From: a virus
Direction: 5' to 3' (one strand)
Virus record (IMG/VR): IMGVR_UViG_3300017734_000004
Location: 1 to 62,357 of that record
Length of the DNA stretch: 62,357 bases
Below the pieces are notes generated by a model. That model did not search any database. It worked only from the letters and a program-made list of their open reading frames with translations, and was not told where the DNA came from. A program made the position numbers and the translations under genes. The stretch's first letter is position 1. Every line of letters starts with the position of its first letter. This document shows, piece after piece, positions 29,703 to 38,813 of this stretch.

Positions 29703-30619
29703 TGGCACTTGAAGACGTCGTATACAATGGCTTAAGAGTTGATGCCACAGAAAGCACTGAGGCCATGAACTATTTGCCTCTGTTCCAGGTTATTGCAGAC
29801 TACATTATTACTATGGATGGTGACGACTACACCAGCAATGTGTCAGACGTAGCTATTCAAAACATCGCTATGCGCGGCATTAGAGAGCTGGGGTTTGATG
29901 TAACCTCTCGCGTCCGCTCTCTTAAGCGATCGGTAGAATCAAACAACACTGTCATCTTGCCAGAGGATTTTGTGGACATCGTCAAGCTTGGCGTGGTAGA
30001 TGGCGATGGTGTCATCAGAGTTTTTAAGCAAAACAAAAACCTTAACTATTCTAGAAAGAATAAGGTCAATACTGACAGTGGTGGGAATCTCGTAGGCACT
30101 GGTGACACCTCTGATCAGTACAACTTAAGCCCACATCCACTTGCACCCAACAGACTTCCAGACAGAGAAGACGACAAGGGCGCAACCAGCTCTTCAACAC
30201 CAGACAGCGGTGATTTAGACTTCTACGTTTTTGAAAACTACCTGTACCAGGGTGGGCTTGGAAGGCTTTACGGATTGGGTGGTGGTCACGGACCAGGAGA
30301 ATACAGAATTAATCTTGATCAAAACAGAATTGAGATTGCCACGGATTCTCAGACAACAGACGTGGTGATTGAATACATTGCCGACCAGGCAAGAACAGCC
30401 AATCCTGTTGTCCACGTGTATGCAGAGGAAGCCTTGCGGTGCTACATCTACTACAAGTTGTGCGAGAGAAAGTCTACTGTGCCCCAGGGTGAGAAGATGA
30501 GAGCTCGCGCTGAATATTACAACGAGAGAAGAAAGGCTAAGGCTAGAATGTCAGGCTTCAGCAAAGAAGAAGCGCTGCACACCATTCGCAAGAACTTCAA
30601 GCAAGCACCTAAGTATTAA
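29702..30619 (+). CDS. Second ring/tail-connector protein (305 aa)
   Basis: An N-terminal helix bundle (IADYIITMDGDDYTSNVSDV, AIQNIAMRGIRELGFD) and LPEDFVDIVKLGVVDGDGVI are typical of gp4/tail-tubular-A-like connectors, in which PxDFVxxxKV precedes a beta hairpin. A C-terminal helical domain (HVYAEEALRCYIYYKLCE) follows. It overlaps the 1,921-aa gene by TAATG, so stoichiometric assembly with it is likely. Confidence 0.75.
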   Translation: MALEDVVYNGLRVDATESTEAMNYLPLFQVIADYIITMDGDDYTSNVSDVAIQNIAMRGIRELGFDVTSRVRSLKRSVESNNTVILPEDFVDIVKLGVVDGDGVIRVFKQNKNLNYSRKNKVNTDSGGNLVGTGDTSDQYNLSPHPLAPNRLPDREDDKGATSSSTPDSGDLDFYVFENYLYQGGLGRLYGLGGGHGPGEYRINLDQNRIEIATDSQTTDVVIEYIADQARTANPVVHVYAEEALRCYIYYKLCERKSTVPQGEKMRARAEYYNERRKAKARMSGFSKEEALHTIRKNFKQAPKY

Positions 30620-33600
30620 TGATTGATAAGGTCATACCCCAAAGGCTTAACTCTGACGTAGATTCAAGGTTTCGCCCATCAACCGATATGATTGATGCGC
30701 TGAACATTGCGTTTCAAGAGAGTTACAATTCTGACGCTGGGGCAGCTGGCAATGGCGCATCAAATAATTTCTCAGGCGATGCAGGGGTAATCAAGCCCAT
30801 GCCGTCAAACAAAGACATTGAGGCCATTACGGGTATGACCTCCCTGATTGACAACAGCACAAATGTCAGGGTGATTGGATCTGTGTCCGACGAGGTCTAC
30901 AACGTAATCTACTTCTTCGCCTGGTCAGACAATGTTGATCAAATGGGTGTGTATGCATGGGATCAAGACAAAGTCTTGCCTGGTACTCACGGTGCTGGTG
31001 ATTACGTCAAGGTATATGCATCACCAAAGTTTGACTTCCCCAGCGACGGATTTGTCAAAGGAGACGTAGTACATGTAGGTCAGCGTAAAAATGTTGATGA
31101 CGAGGATAGAGTCCGAAATGTAATTCTATACTTTACTGACAACAAAAACGAACCAAGGAAGCTGAACATCTACGATGTGATGGAGGCAAACCTTGGAAGC
31201 TACAATGACATCGACATCTTGGACATGATCACCGCATGCCCAAGGACTCCACTGACTCCTATCTCGTTTGAATTTGATTTTGATCCAGCAAGAGCTACTT
31301 CAAATTTCACGAGCCTACCTGGTTTGCAGTTTGCTTATCAGCATGTTTACTCAGACAACGTAGAGAGCGCCCTGTCTACATACTCAAAGCTTGCTGTGCC
31401 TCCAGCCTACTTAGCTCTAGGTCAGGTTACAGGCAGCGTGAATCTTCAGAACAGGTGTGTGCTAACAATACCAAGGGGCTCTAGAGAGGTTGACCGAATC
31501 CGTGTTTTAGTTAGGTATGGAAACCTTGGCTTGTGGAGGCTTATTGATGAGCTCAAGGAGTTGCCAGCAACAGACAGTGTAGAGTACAACTTCTACAATG
31601 ACCGCATCCTTATTCCTGTGTCAGAGAACACAACAGGCATGCCATACAGCAACTTGCCTAGGATTGCACAAGCACAAAGCGTGGTCTCTGACAGGCTCTT
31701 GTACGGAAACTATGTAGAGAGCTACCCAGAGGTTGAAGCGTCTGCAAACATTGACCCCGTCTACAATGGCACACCTCGTCAAGGTGATGTAATTGAGATT
31801 GATGTTGTGCCTGTGATAAATCAGCTTTATGCAAGGTCAGATAGTGAGAGCACTACCACTGAGCGCATCTACAAAAATCTTGGAACAAATAGGGTTGCTG
31901 GATATCAGATTAATCTTGATGGTGTTCCGCAAGACTTTTTGGAAGCGGGAACAATTATACAGGTAGACTTCACTACTGAGCCTGATAATAATTTTCACTT
32001 CTATAACCAACACAACTCGTACCACGCAAGCAGAGAGAATGGCTTTTATGGTGGCGAGAACAATGCTACTGGTGCAGACCTTGACAATGTCAACGATGCC
32101 TTAGTTGATGTAATTGCATCGGGCGATAGTGCTGGTGACTTTGTTGACAACGTAAATCAATACAGCAGGGGTCGCCAATACTTTGGAAAAAATCAAGGCG
32201 TTAAGTTTATTGACGGCCTAAACAAGTGGAAGTACCAGGGATGGGGTAGTAATGCTTTGCCGTATGGTGATGTCTTGGGATTCGAGAATGGCGGAACTGT
32301 AGATGTTGAATATGGCACCTCTGCTGCCAACCCATTTATCTTGGAGTCTAAGCCTTTGCGCTTTGCCGTTACGTTTAAAACGATGTACGACACGGATGGC
32401 CCAAGAGTTCTGGTGCAGCAGGCTTTGTACCACTACCTCACAGGGGCCCCGATGCCTGTGAATAGCGAGAGCCAAGCATTCGCATCTATTGATGAGCTGC
32501 CAGACCCCGTAGATACTGCGTCTTATGAGATTAATTTGCTTCTTGACAACCAAGACACCATCAACGCGCAATCTGGCAACGACTACAGGAAGCATTTGAT
32601 TGTTGGGTTAACGACTCCCTCAGGGTCACCTTCTAATACAGACGAACCAATTGGTTTTTTCATTGTCAACGAGGCCAAGGTAGAGATGAAGCTGAAGGCC
32701 TTCACATACATGGAGGACCAGTATGACACAGACCCAGGGTCAGCAAACTGCTATCTTGGTCTGGATCTAAGCAGTCTGACTGATGTCGATGTGATGACGT
32801 GCGTGCCTTATGTGCCCGTGGGTCAGAAAATTGCCATGAAGATTAGGAGCGGACCTTTTAACGTCGATAACCCATGGTATGGTGTAGGCCCAGCAAACAT
32901 TGTCAATGGCAATATCGCATATTGGACTGTGTTTTCTCGTGAAATTATGCGAGACTCTATTCCCGAAGACCTCAATATTTATGATACGGGCGACGCAATC
33001 AGCTGGCTTGGACCTGTAGAATACACCGAGAGCGGGGGTGTTAATGATGCGATTATGGGGGATGACACGAGGAATATGTATTTCTTCACCACCGTTCCTC
33101 AATACGCGTCAGTCTTTGCAGAACAAAGTTTAGCCTCGGGCAACGATTTCGCGGGTTCAGGGATTGACCCAGTTCAAAATTTAGGGCTGGCGATGTGCCC
33201 CGCAAACTTTAACAACCCTCGAGGCCAATACTGTCTTGGCTATATGCTTGATAGTGGTGAAACTTTTGCAGAGCCAATAAAACTGATTAATACCAGCGAT
33301 GAAATTTATGACTATGCCGAAAGCGAGCTCAATGTAATTGGCTCAACGCTTGTCAATGAGTGCGCTGTCTTTTCGTTAGTTGATGGCGAGGGTGGCCCAG
33401 GCTTTACCAAGAACAGAACTGGTGTTGGAGAGTTTGTTTCTTGGGGAAGCATCTCCCCATACGTCCTATTCAAAGGCGACATCCACAATCGTTGGGTCAT
33501 CAACGTACAGGAACTGCCCTATACAGGGTACGTTCCCAACCCTATTGGAGCAGGCTCTATTGCTGCTGCCCTAGACCTTAGCGATAGCGACCCAGGCGAC

Positions 33601-36384
33601 ACCCCAGCTATCGGTCAAGAAGATGACGGATGGACTAAGAGCAAGGGCTTCCTCAAGAGCTACAGAAACCTTGACATTAACACCCCATACAACTCTGTAG
33701 ATAGGGATTATTTCCAGGGCGCTACAGCCGACCTCACATATGATCACCCCATTCCCGATACGGTGAATACGTGGATTGAGATCACCGTGCTGTCAACATA
33801 CATCAGCGGAATTACTGGGCTCTATTACCCTCGGTCGTTTAAAACAAATGCCAATCACGATTTTGGAATTGTGTACTATGACCAGAGGGGCAGGTCAGGA
33901 AACGTCAACTACTTAGGAAACACGTTTGTTAGAGGCTATAGCAATGCTGACAGGGGTCTCGATGCTAAGGGTAGAGTTGATGTGCTGTTAAATCTGACCA
34001 GCAACCCACCTGACTGGGCAACTCAGTATCAGATTGTATACAGCCCGAACAGCACTGTTGGGGACTTTGTGCAGTACACCACGGGTCCTGCATTTGTGGC
34101 AACAGTCGCAGAAACAGACCCATCGGCTGGCAATGAGGCCTTGATCTATGTGAATCTAGGTCACCTTCAGGGGGTAAATAATGTTTCTTACAGCCATGCC
34201 TTTGGTGCCGTCAACAATGATGGCGGAAAAGATTTGTACACTCATCAGCAAGGCGACAGGCTGCGCATCTTGTACTACACAGAGTCCGATGGTGACGATC
34301 TGGTGTATCCAAGAGAGTATGTCTTTGATATTGTTGATGTCGTTACGCTTACTAGGAATAGGGTCGATAACATTTTGTACAATGAAGGGACTGCATCTAC
34401 AATATCTCCCGCAAAGTCTGGGCAGTTTCTTGTACTAAAGAACAATCCAAACGCCACTGGCTTTACATACACGGATGTTTTAAGCTCATACAATCAAGCG
34501 GATAGTACTCAAGATGTAGATGGTGCAACTGCAATCAACTATTGGAACAACAGGACTGTCGTTGAGATATTTACTCCAAAGAAAGTTCAAGACTTTGACC
34601 AAAGGTTTTACTACGAGATTGGAGAGAAGTATGACGTAACTGTCACAAGCCAAGGAAATCCATTGCATTCTCAATCATCAATCCTTTTGAAGGATGGGGA
34701 TGTCTGGTGGAGAAGGGTGCCTGTCAACCTTCAAGAATACGATGAAGATTCAAGTCGATTCCTTACTTTGTTTTCTGCAGCAGGTACTGGGCAGCAAGAT
34801 GAAGATGAAAGCCTTCCAGCTTTTAACACTCAGGTGTTGGAAACTATGGCGTTTACAGATGTAATCCCTGGATGCAAGACGCTGGACTGGGGTAAGCCTA
34901 AGGTTATTGTGCCAGGGTCTCAGTCTTTGTACAAGAGATCGTCTTTGACGTACTCAGAAAAGAACGACTACGCATCTAGAGCAAACAAGTACACCATCTT
35001 CAATGCTCCGTCACTGAACTTCAAGGACTTACCCAACGAGTACGGAGCAATCAACTACATCCTTAACGACTACGACAATGCTGTGGTTATCCAGGAAGAT
35101 AAGGCCAGCTCTATTCCAGTAAACAGAAACATCATCTCTACTGCAGGGGGCCAACAGTCTCTCGTTGCATCTAAAGATGTGCTGGGTACTCAGAAGTTTT
35201 ATGCTGGTGACTACGGTGCTGACAACAACCCAGAGAGTGTTGTTAGAGCAGGTGAGGCTATCTACTTCGCTCACAAGGGCAGAAGAGAGGTATACAAGCT
35301 GACCAGAAATAAAGGACTAAAGGTTATCTCAAAGGCGAATATGAAGGCGCACTTTAACAATCTGTTTGTGCAAGCCATTGAGGCAGAAGCAAGGGGAGAC
35401 GGTAAGGTTCGTGTCGTGTCTGGATATGACCCTCTGCGAGATGAGTACATCATCTCAGTCCACAACATGAAGGACTACTCAAGCAGCGAAGCAAACTACA
35501 ACCAGCTTACTGGTGTGTTTGACGGCGTTGGCATCGTGATTGATGACTCTGATGAGGGAGGCGTATTTGAACCTGGTCCCGTGGTGCCAGTTGATTTTGA
35601 CGGAGATGGCAATATTATTATTCCAGGATGCACTAACTCGTTGGCTTCAAACTACAACCCCGAAGCCAACACCGACGACGGATCATGTGTCTTTGGACCA
35701 GCTCCTGATGATGACGACGGGGTTACAGAGATAATCCCTGGCTGCACATATCCCAATGCCACGAATTACGACCCGACAGCCACTGTTGACGACGGTTCTT
35801 GCATCTTCCCAGATGCCGATGATCCAATCAGTGACTTCGACTCTGCTCGTCCTGTCATCCAATTGATCCCTTCTGATGTCTTAGATTTTGGAACTGTTGA
35901 AACCACTGAATCAATACAAAAGCTACTTGTAATTAAAAATGTAGGTGAAGGTGTTTTGAGAATTACAGGGTTTGAGCTAGTTTCTCTTGTCACAAACAAC
36001 ATCCCAGCACGATTTTTATTGACTGGCCCAAATGCTAACCCAACTGGAGCGAACCCTATAGTAATTGAAAGCAATAGTCAAAAGGTAATACCAGTTGTTG
36101 TAACACCTACCGAACCTGGGTTTGACGTTTCTGCCAATCAAGATTTCATCCTTAGTGAGCTTAGAATCTCAAATAACGACGCTCCAAAAGACGTCTTGTT
36201 TTTGGCAAACTTTAAAAATGATGTCGTCAGGCCTGATGATGACGATCCCGTGAGACCTGATGATGGCGATCCAGTGAGACCTGATGATAGCGGACCAGTA
36301 AAACCAGACGACAATGAACCTGTTGGTCCGATTGGCAGTGTTATGGGGCTGGGCGTCAGCGGCAATAGCTTTGTTCCTGTATAA
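30619..36384 (+). CDS. Giant tail (muzzle/nozzle-like) protein with appended surface-type domains (1921 aa)
   Basis: MIDKVIPQRLNSDVDSRFRP opens a long beta-propeller-like body with repeated YNVIYFFAWSD, VRNVILYFTDNKNEPRKLNI and SGYDPLRDEYIISVHN strands, as in P22 gp10-like nozzles and crAss-like muzzle proteins. After about residue 1660 unusual modules follow: two GCTxxxAxNYxPxAxxDDGSC repeats (1670-1740), a choice-of-anchor/ASH-like Ig domain (LDFGTVETTESIQKLLVI, about 1755-1865), then four 8-residue RPDDxDPV repeats. The expected nozzle C-terminal motif is missing here and is found in the next gene. Confidence 0.82.
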   Translation: MIDKVIPQRLNSDVDSRFRPSTDMIDALNIAFQESYNSDAGAAGNGASNNFSGDAGVIKPMPSNKDIEAITGMTSLIDNSTNVRVIGSVSDEVYNVIYFFAWSDNVDQMGVYAWDQDKVLPGTHGAGDYVKVYASPKFDFPSDGFVKGDVVHVGQRKNVDDEDRVRNVILYFTDNKNEPRKLNIYDVMEANLGSYNDIDILDMITACPRTPLTPISFEFDFDPARATSNFTSLPGLQFAYQHVYSDNVESALSTYSKLAVPPAYLALGQVTGSVNLQNRCVLTIPRGSREVDRIRVLVRYGNLGLWRLIDELKELPATDSVEYNFYNDRILIPVSENTTGMPYSNLPRIAQAQSVVSDRLLYGNYVESYPEVEASANIDPVYNGTPRQGDVIEIDVVPVINQLYARSDSESTTTERIYKNLGTNRVAGYQINLDGVPQDFLEAGTIIQVDFTTEPDNNFHFYNQHNSYHASRENGFYGGENNATGADLDNVNDALVDVIASGDSAGDFVDNVNQYSRGRQYFGKNQGVKFIDGLNKWKYQGWGSNALPYGDVLGFENGGTVDVEYGTSAANPFILESKPLRFAVTFKTMYDTDGPRVLVQQALYHYLTGAPMPVNSESQAFASIDELPDPVDTASYEINLLLDNQDTINAQSGNDYRKHLIVGLTTPSGSPSNTDEPIGFFIVNEAKVEMKLKAFTYMEDQYDTDPGSANCYLGLDLSSLTDVDVMTCVPYVPVGQKIAMKIRSGPFNVDNPWYGVGPANIVNGNIAYWTVFSREIMRDSIPEDLNIYDTGDAISWLGPVEYTESGGVNDAIMGDDTRNMYFFTTVPQYASVFAEQSLASGNDFAGSGIDPVQNLGLAMCPANFNNPRGQYCLGYMLDSGETFAEPIKLINTSDEIYDYAESELNVIGSTLVNECAVFSLVDGEGGPGFTKNRTGVGEFVSWGSISPYVLFKGDIHNRWVINVQELPYTGYVPNPIGAGSIAAALDLSDSDPGDTPAIGQEDDGWTKSKGFLKSYRNLDINTPYNSVDRDYFQGATADLTYDHPIPDTVNTWIEITVLSTYISGITGLYYPRSFKTNANHDFGIVYYDQRGRSGNVNYLGNTFVRGYSNADRGLDAKGRVDVLLNLTSNPPDWATQYQIVYSPNSTVGDFVQYTTGPAFVATVAETDPSAGNEALIYVNLGHLQGVNNVSYSHAFGAVNNDGGKDLYTHQQGDRLRILYYTESDGDDLVYPREYVFDIVDVVTLTRNRVDNILYNEGTASTISPAKSGQFLVLKNNPNATGFTYTDVLSSYNQADSTQDVDGATAINYWNNRTVVEIFTPKKVQDFDQRFYYEIGEKYDVTVTSQGNPLHSQSSILLKDGDVWWRRVPVNLQEYDEDSSRFLTLFSAAGTGQQDEDESLPAFNTQVLETMAFTDVIPGCKTLDWGKPKVIVPGSQSLYKRSSLTYSEKNDYASRANKYTIFNAPSLNFKDLPNEYGAINYILNDYDNAVVIQEDKASSIPVNRNIISTAGGQQSLVASKDVLGTQKFYAGDYGADNNPESVVRAGEAIYFAHKGRREVYKLTRNKGLKVISKANMKAHFNNLFVQAIEAEARGDGKVRVVSGYDPLRDEYIISVHNMKDYSSSEANYNQLTGVFDGVGIVIDDSDEGGVFEPGPVVPVDFDGDGNIIIPGCTNSLASNYNPEANTDDGSCVFGPAPDDDDGVTEIIPGCTYPNATNYDPTATVDDGSCIFPDADDPISDFDSARPVIQLIPSDVLDFGTVETTESIQKLLVIKNVGEGVLRITGFELVSLVTNNIPARFLLTGPNANPTGANPIVIESNSQKVIPVVVTPTEPGFDVSANQDFILSELRISNNDAPKDVLFLANFKNDVVRPDDDDPVRPDDGDPVRPDDSGPVKPDDNEPVGPIGSVMGLGVSGNSFVPV
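36229..36324 (+). repeat. Four tandem 24-bp repeats encoding RPDD(D/G/S)(D/G)PV
   Basis: Four consecutive units encode RPDDDDPV, RPDDGDPV, RPDDSGPV and KPDDNEPV, an acidic Pro/Asp linker near the C-terminus of the giant tail protein. Such repeats can expand or contract by slippage and may bind Ca2+ or act as a spacer. Confidence 0.9.
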
Positions 36385-36395
36385 AACGACGCACT

Positions 36396-37661
36396 ATGAG
36401 ACAGACACTGGCATTTGACAATACGCTTGAACACTGGAAGACGAGGTACTCCTACACTCCGTCATGCATGATGCATCTGAACAAGCTGTTCTTCTCTTCT
36501 CCGCAGAGAAAGACTAGTGGGGATGCAAAAAAAATATTCTATAGGCACAACGACTCATCTGAATCTCTCAACACTTTCTATGACTCTGCAGATCATTCGT
36601 CACCCAGCGCACTGGCCGTAAGCTTTAACGGATTTACTGCCAAGTCGATGCGGTCTGCCGCGTCAAACACGACCTCGTCAAACAAGCTGTTCAAGTCATT
36701 CTCTATCTCTGGCCTTAACGGGGCCTCGTCAGTTACAGGCCTTAGCCTGGGTGCCAGCTCGTTTATCGTAAACAACCAAGACAACACGGGATCTTCAGCC
36801 GAAGGATTTCACAGGCTTACACCACTTAAGCGCATGGGCAACTCTGGCTATGGCGAGGTGGGAAAAGACCTGAACATGTCGGGCATGAATATCAAAGCCA
36901 TTGGCAAGATTAAAAACGTGTATGGTTGGAATCAATTTGGAGGAATTATGGGCTATGCACAAGAAAATATATGGTCCCTTTTGAATACAAATGTCCCTGA
37001 GAATGTAACAATACCTGCCAAAATCACAGATGAAGATGGATTTGAAGTGGAGCCAGATGCAGATGGTATTTTTGAAGGTGGCTCTAGCCATTTGTATGCC
37101 TTTGAAATGGAGTATTTTCTGTCACAAAATCCTCTGCCCTCTAATGTTCTGGGCGGCGAGCCTGGAGAGGGGGTAAAGTTTTTTAGTAAAATCGATAGTG
37201 AGGATTCTCCTTATGTAAGTACGTATGTCCCATTAATTCCAGATTTTTCTGCCGCTATAAATAGTGTATTCAATGAGGATTTTGGTCTGTCTGCTGACTT
37301 TGCTGCTGGCACACAGTTTTCTTCTTATTTGTCTTATGGAGACCCATATCAGGACGAGACAAACACCTTTAAAAAAGGCAAATTTTTATTCGTTAAAACG
37401 AAATATGTAGATGGCAGCCCTCACCTTTCATTCCTAAGCGCTTTAGAGTTCAACGCATTACGAAATGGAGTTGATGTATATCTATACGCCATGACGCCAG
37501 GTAACATCAATGGCTCTGATGCACATGGGTCTTTTGCTGACGCATTTGTCGTTCTTGGCAACTCAAAGTTTGAGGTCTCATCATTGCAAACAGAGTTTGA
37601 ATTTACCGAGTATGACCACGGCGGCATAACAGGCACAGCCAGCAAGGCGAAGACTAAATAA
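36396..37661 (+). CDS. Probable C-terminal part of the tail nozzle, split off as a separate gene (421 aa)
   Basis: MRQTLAFDNTLEHWKTRYSY followed by PSCMMHLNKLFFSSPQ and IFYRHND is the motif (EHWxTRYSYxPxxM...LFF...H) that in one-gene nozzle/muzzle proteins follows the GYDPxxDEY segment. Here that segment ends gene 30619..36384 at about residue 1600. The rest is beta-rich. It starts 12 bp after the giant gene. A separate, small tail protein is the alternative. Confidence 0.6.
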   Translation: MRQTLAFDNTLEHWKTRYSYTPSCMMHLNKLFFSSPQRKTSGDAKKIFYRHNDSSESLNTFYDSADHSSPSALAVSFNGFTAKSMRSAASNTTSSNKLFKSFSISGLNGASSVTGLSLGASSFIVNNQDNTGSSAEGFHRLTPLKRMGNSGYGEVGKDLNMSGMNIKAIGKIKNVYGWNQFGGIMGYAQENIWSLLNTNVPENVTIPAKITDEDGFEVEPDADGIFEGGSSHLYAFEMEYFLSQNPLPSNVLGGEPGEGVKFFSKIDSEDSPYVSTYVPLIPDFSAAINSVFNEDFGLSADFAAGTQFSSYLSYGDPYQDETNTFKKGKFLFVKTKYVDGSPHLSFLSALEFNALRNGVDVYLYAMTPGNINGSDAHGSFADAFVVLGNSKFEVSSLQTEFEFTEYDHGGITGTASKAKTK

Positions 37662-37669
37662 TAATTCAT

Positions 37670-37677
37670 TATTTTTG
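37670..37677 (+). promoter_or_regulatory. Candidate promoter -7 box TATTTTTG
   Basis: TATTTTTG fits TAnnTTTG in the 39-bp gap before gene 37701..38813. A weaker TATATTG also occurs further on. No -33 element was recognised. Confidence 0.38.
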
Positions 37678-37700
37678 TTACACATTATATTGCAGAATAG

Positions 37701-38813
37701 ATGAGCGCATTAGGTACAGCTTTATTGGTATCCCAGGGACTGGGAGCTCTTGGTAACTTCTTTATTGGAAGAAACCAAAAGAAAGAGGGACGACGCCTGG
37801 CTCGTCAGGGCAGAAAGGATATGCTTGCTACTGCTGGGCCAAGCGCTGAGCTTCTCGCTGGGGTCGATGAAACCAAAGGCCTTATTGCACAGGGTCAGGC
37901 AAGGGGTGAGGAAAGGCTTGACTCCAGTGTGGCTGGGTTTCTAGACGCTCTTGAGTCAGGCAACCAGTCTACCCTCGGCGCACTTACTGGTCAGTTTGCA
38001 GGGAATGTAGCTCAAGCAGGGGCAGATGCTGGGCTACAAGCCGCCTCTGCTATGGCTCAAGCCAATCAACCAGCCATTGATGCAGCAGAGCGTGAGATGG
38101 ATGTCTCACGACAGCTCGCAGGCTTTGATTTTCAGACAGGAACAGATGCATTTAACAAGGGCAAGCAGTTGCAGTTTGATGCTGCGGGGCAATTGCTAGA
38201 TATGCCTATGGACTTGGCAACGCTTCAAGTAGCCAACGATGGTGCCTTTGATAACCTGTTCCCTTTCCTAGGGGAGAATGGTGTTAAGGTGGGGCAAGCT
38301 GGAGCGTATACAGGCAGTGGCATCAACTCATCAACCATCAAGGACCTGTTGGCTGCCATGCCTAAGAAGAAAGATGACGACAAGGAGGAGGAGACAGAAG
38401 AAGAGAAGCGGAAGAGAGAGGAGCAAGAAAGGATTGAAGCCGCAAAGCGGGGTGAAGCCGCTGATACCGTAGATACGGTTGACAATGTAGGAGCCATGGG
38501 CGGCATGATGGGACCTGGCGACACGTTTCGCACCAAGGGCGCTGAAGATCACGACAAACAAGAGTACAATATTGTAGACGCTGAAACAGGTCAAACTGTA
38601 GCTAAGACAACAGGACAAGAAGATCACACCGTCAATGAAGACGGAAGCATGACGGTCCTAAACAGCGACCAGTCGGGATCTATTCATGACGCATTCAAAG
38701 GTGTTGATGTGCCGATGCTTCTTAAGTTCCTTGAGAAGTACCCACAGAAGGGGCAAGTCAGGGAGCTGATGTCTGCCTTGAATGTGTTCACTCTACCACA
38801 ATTCCAAGACTGA
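37701..38813 (+). CDS. Internal virion (ejection) protein 1 (370 aa)
   Basis: The hydrophobic start MSALGTALLVSQGLGALGNF and an Ala/Gln/Gly-rich helical body (QAGADAGLQAASAMAQANQP) are typical of podovirus internal proteins that leave the head with the DNA and line the channel through the envelope. A charged, very acidic linker (KKKDDDKEEETEEEKRKREE) lies at about 225-245. First of three such genes, coupled to the next by TGATG. Confidence 0.75.
   Translation: MSALGTALLVSQGLGALGNFFIGRNQKKEGRRLARQGRKDMLATAGPSAELLAGVDETKGLIAQGQARGEERLDSSVAGFLDALESGNQSTLGALTGQFAGNVAQAGADAGLQAASAMAQANQPAIDAAEREMDVSRQLAGFDFQTGTDAFNKGKQLQFDAAGQLLDMPMDLATLQVANDGAFDNLFPFLGENGVKVGQAGAYTGSGINSSTIKDLLAAMPKKKDDDKEEETEEEKRKREEQERIEAAKRGEAADTVDTVDNVGAMGGMMGPGDTFRTKGAEDHDKQEYNIVDAETGQTVAKTTGQEDHTVNEDGSMTVLNSDQSGSIHDAFKGVDVPMLLKFLEKYPQKGQVRELMSALNVFTLPQFQD

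Noticed and set aside
35628-35830. Thrombospondin type 3 label for the GCxDxxAxNY repeats
   Set aside because: Spacing and the NYxPxA core differ from TSP3; they match repeats of Bacteroidota surface proteins instead.
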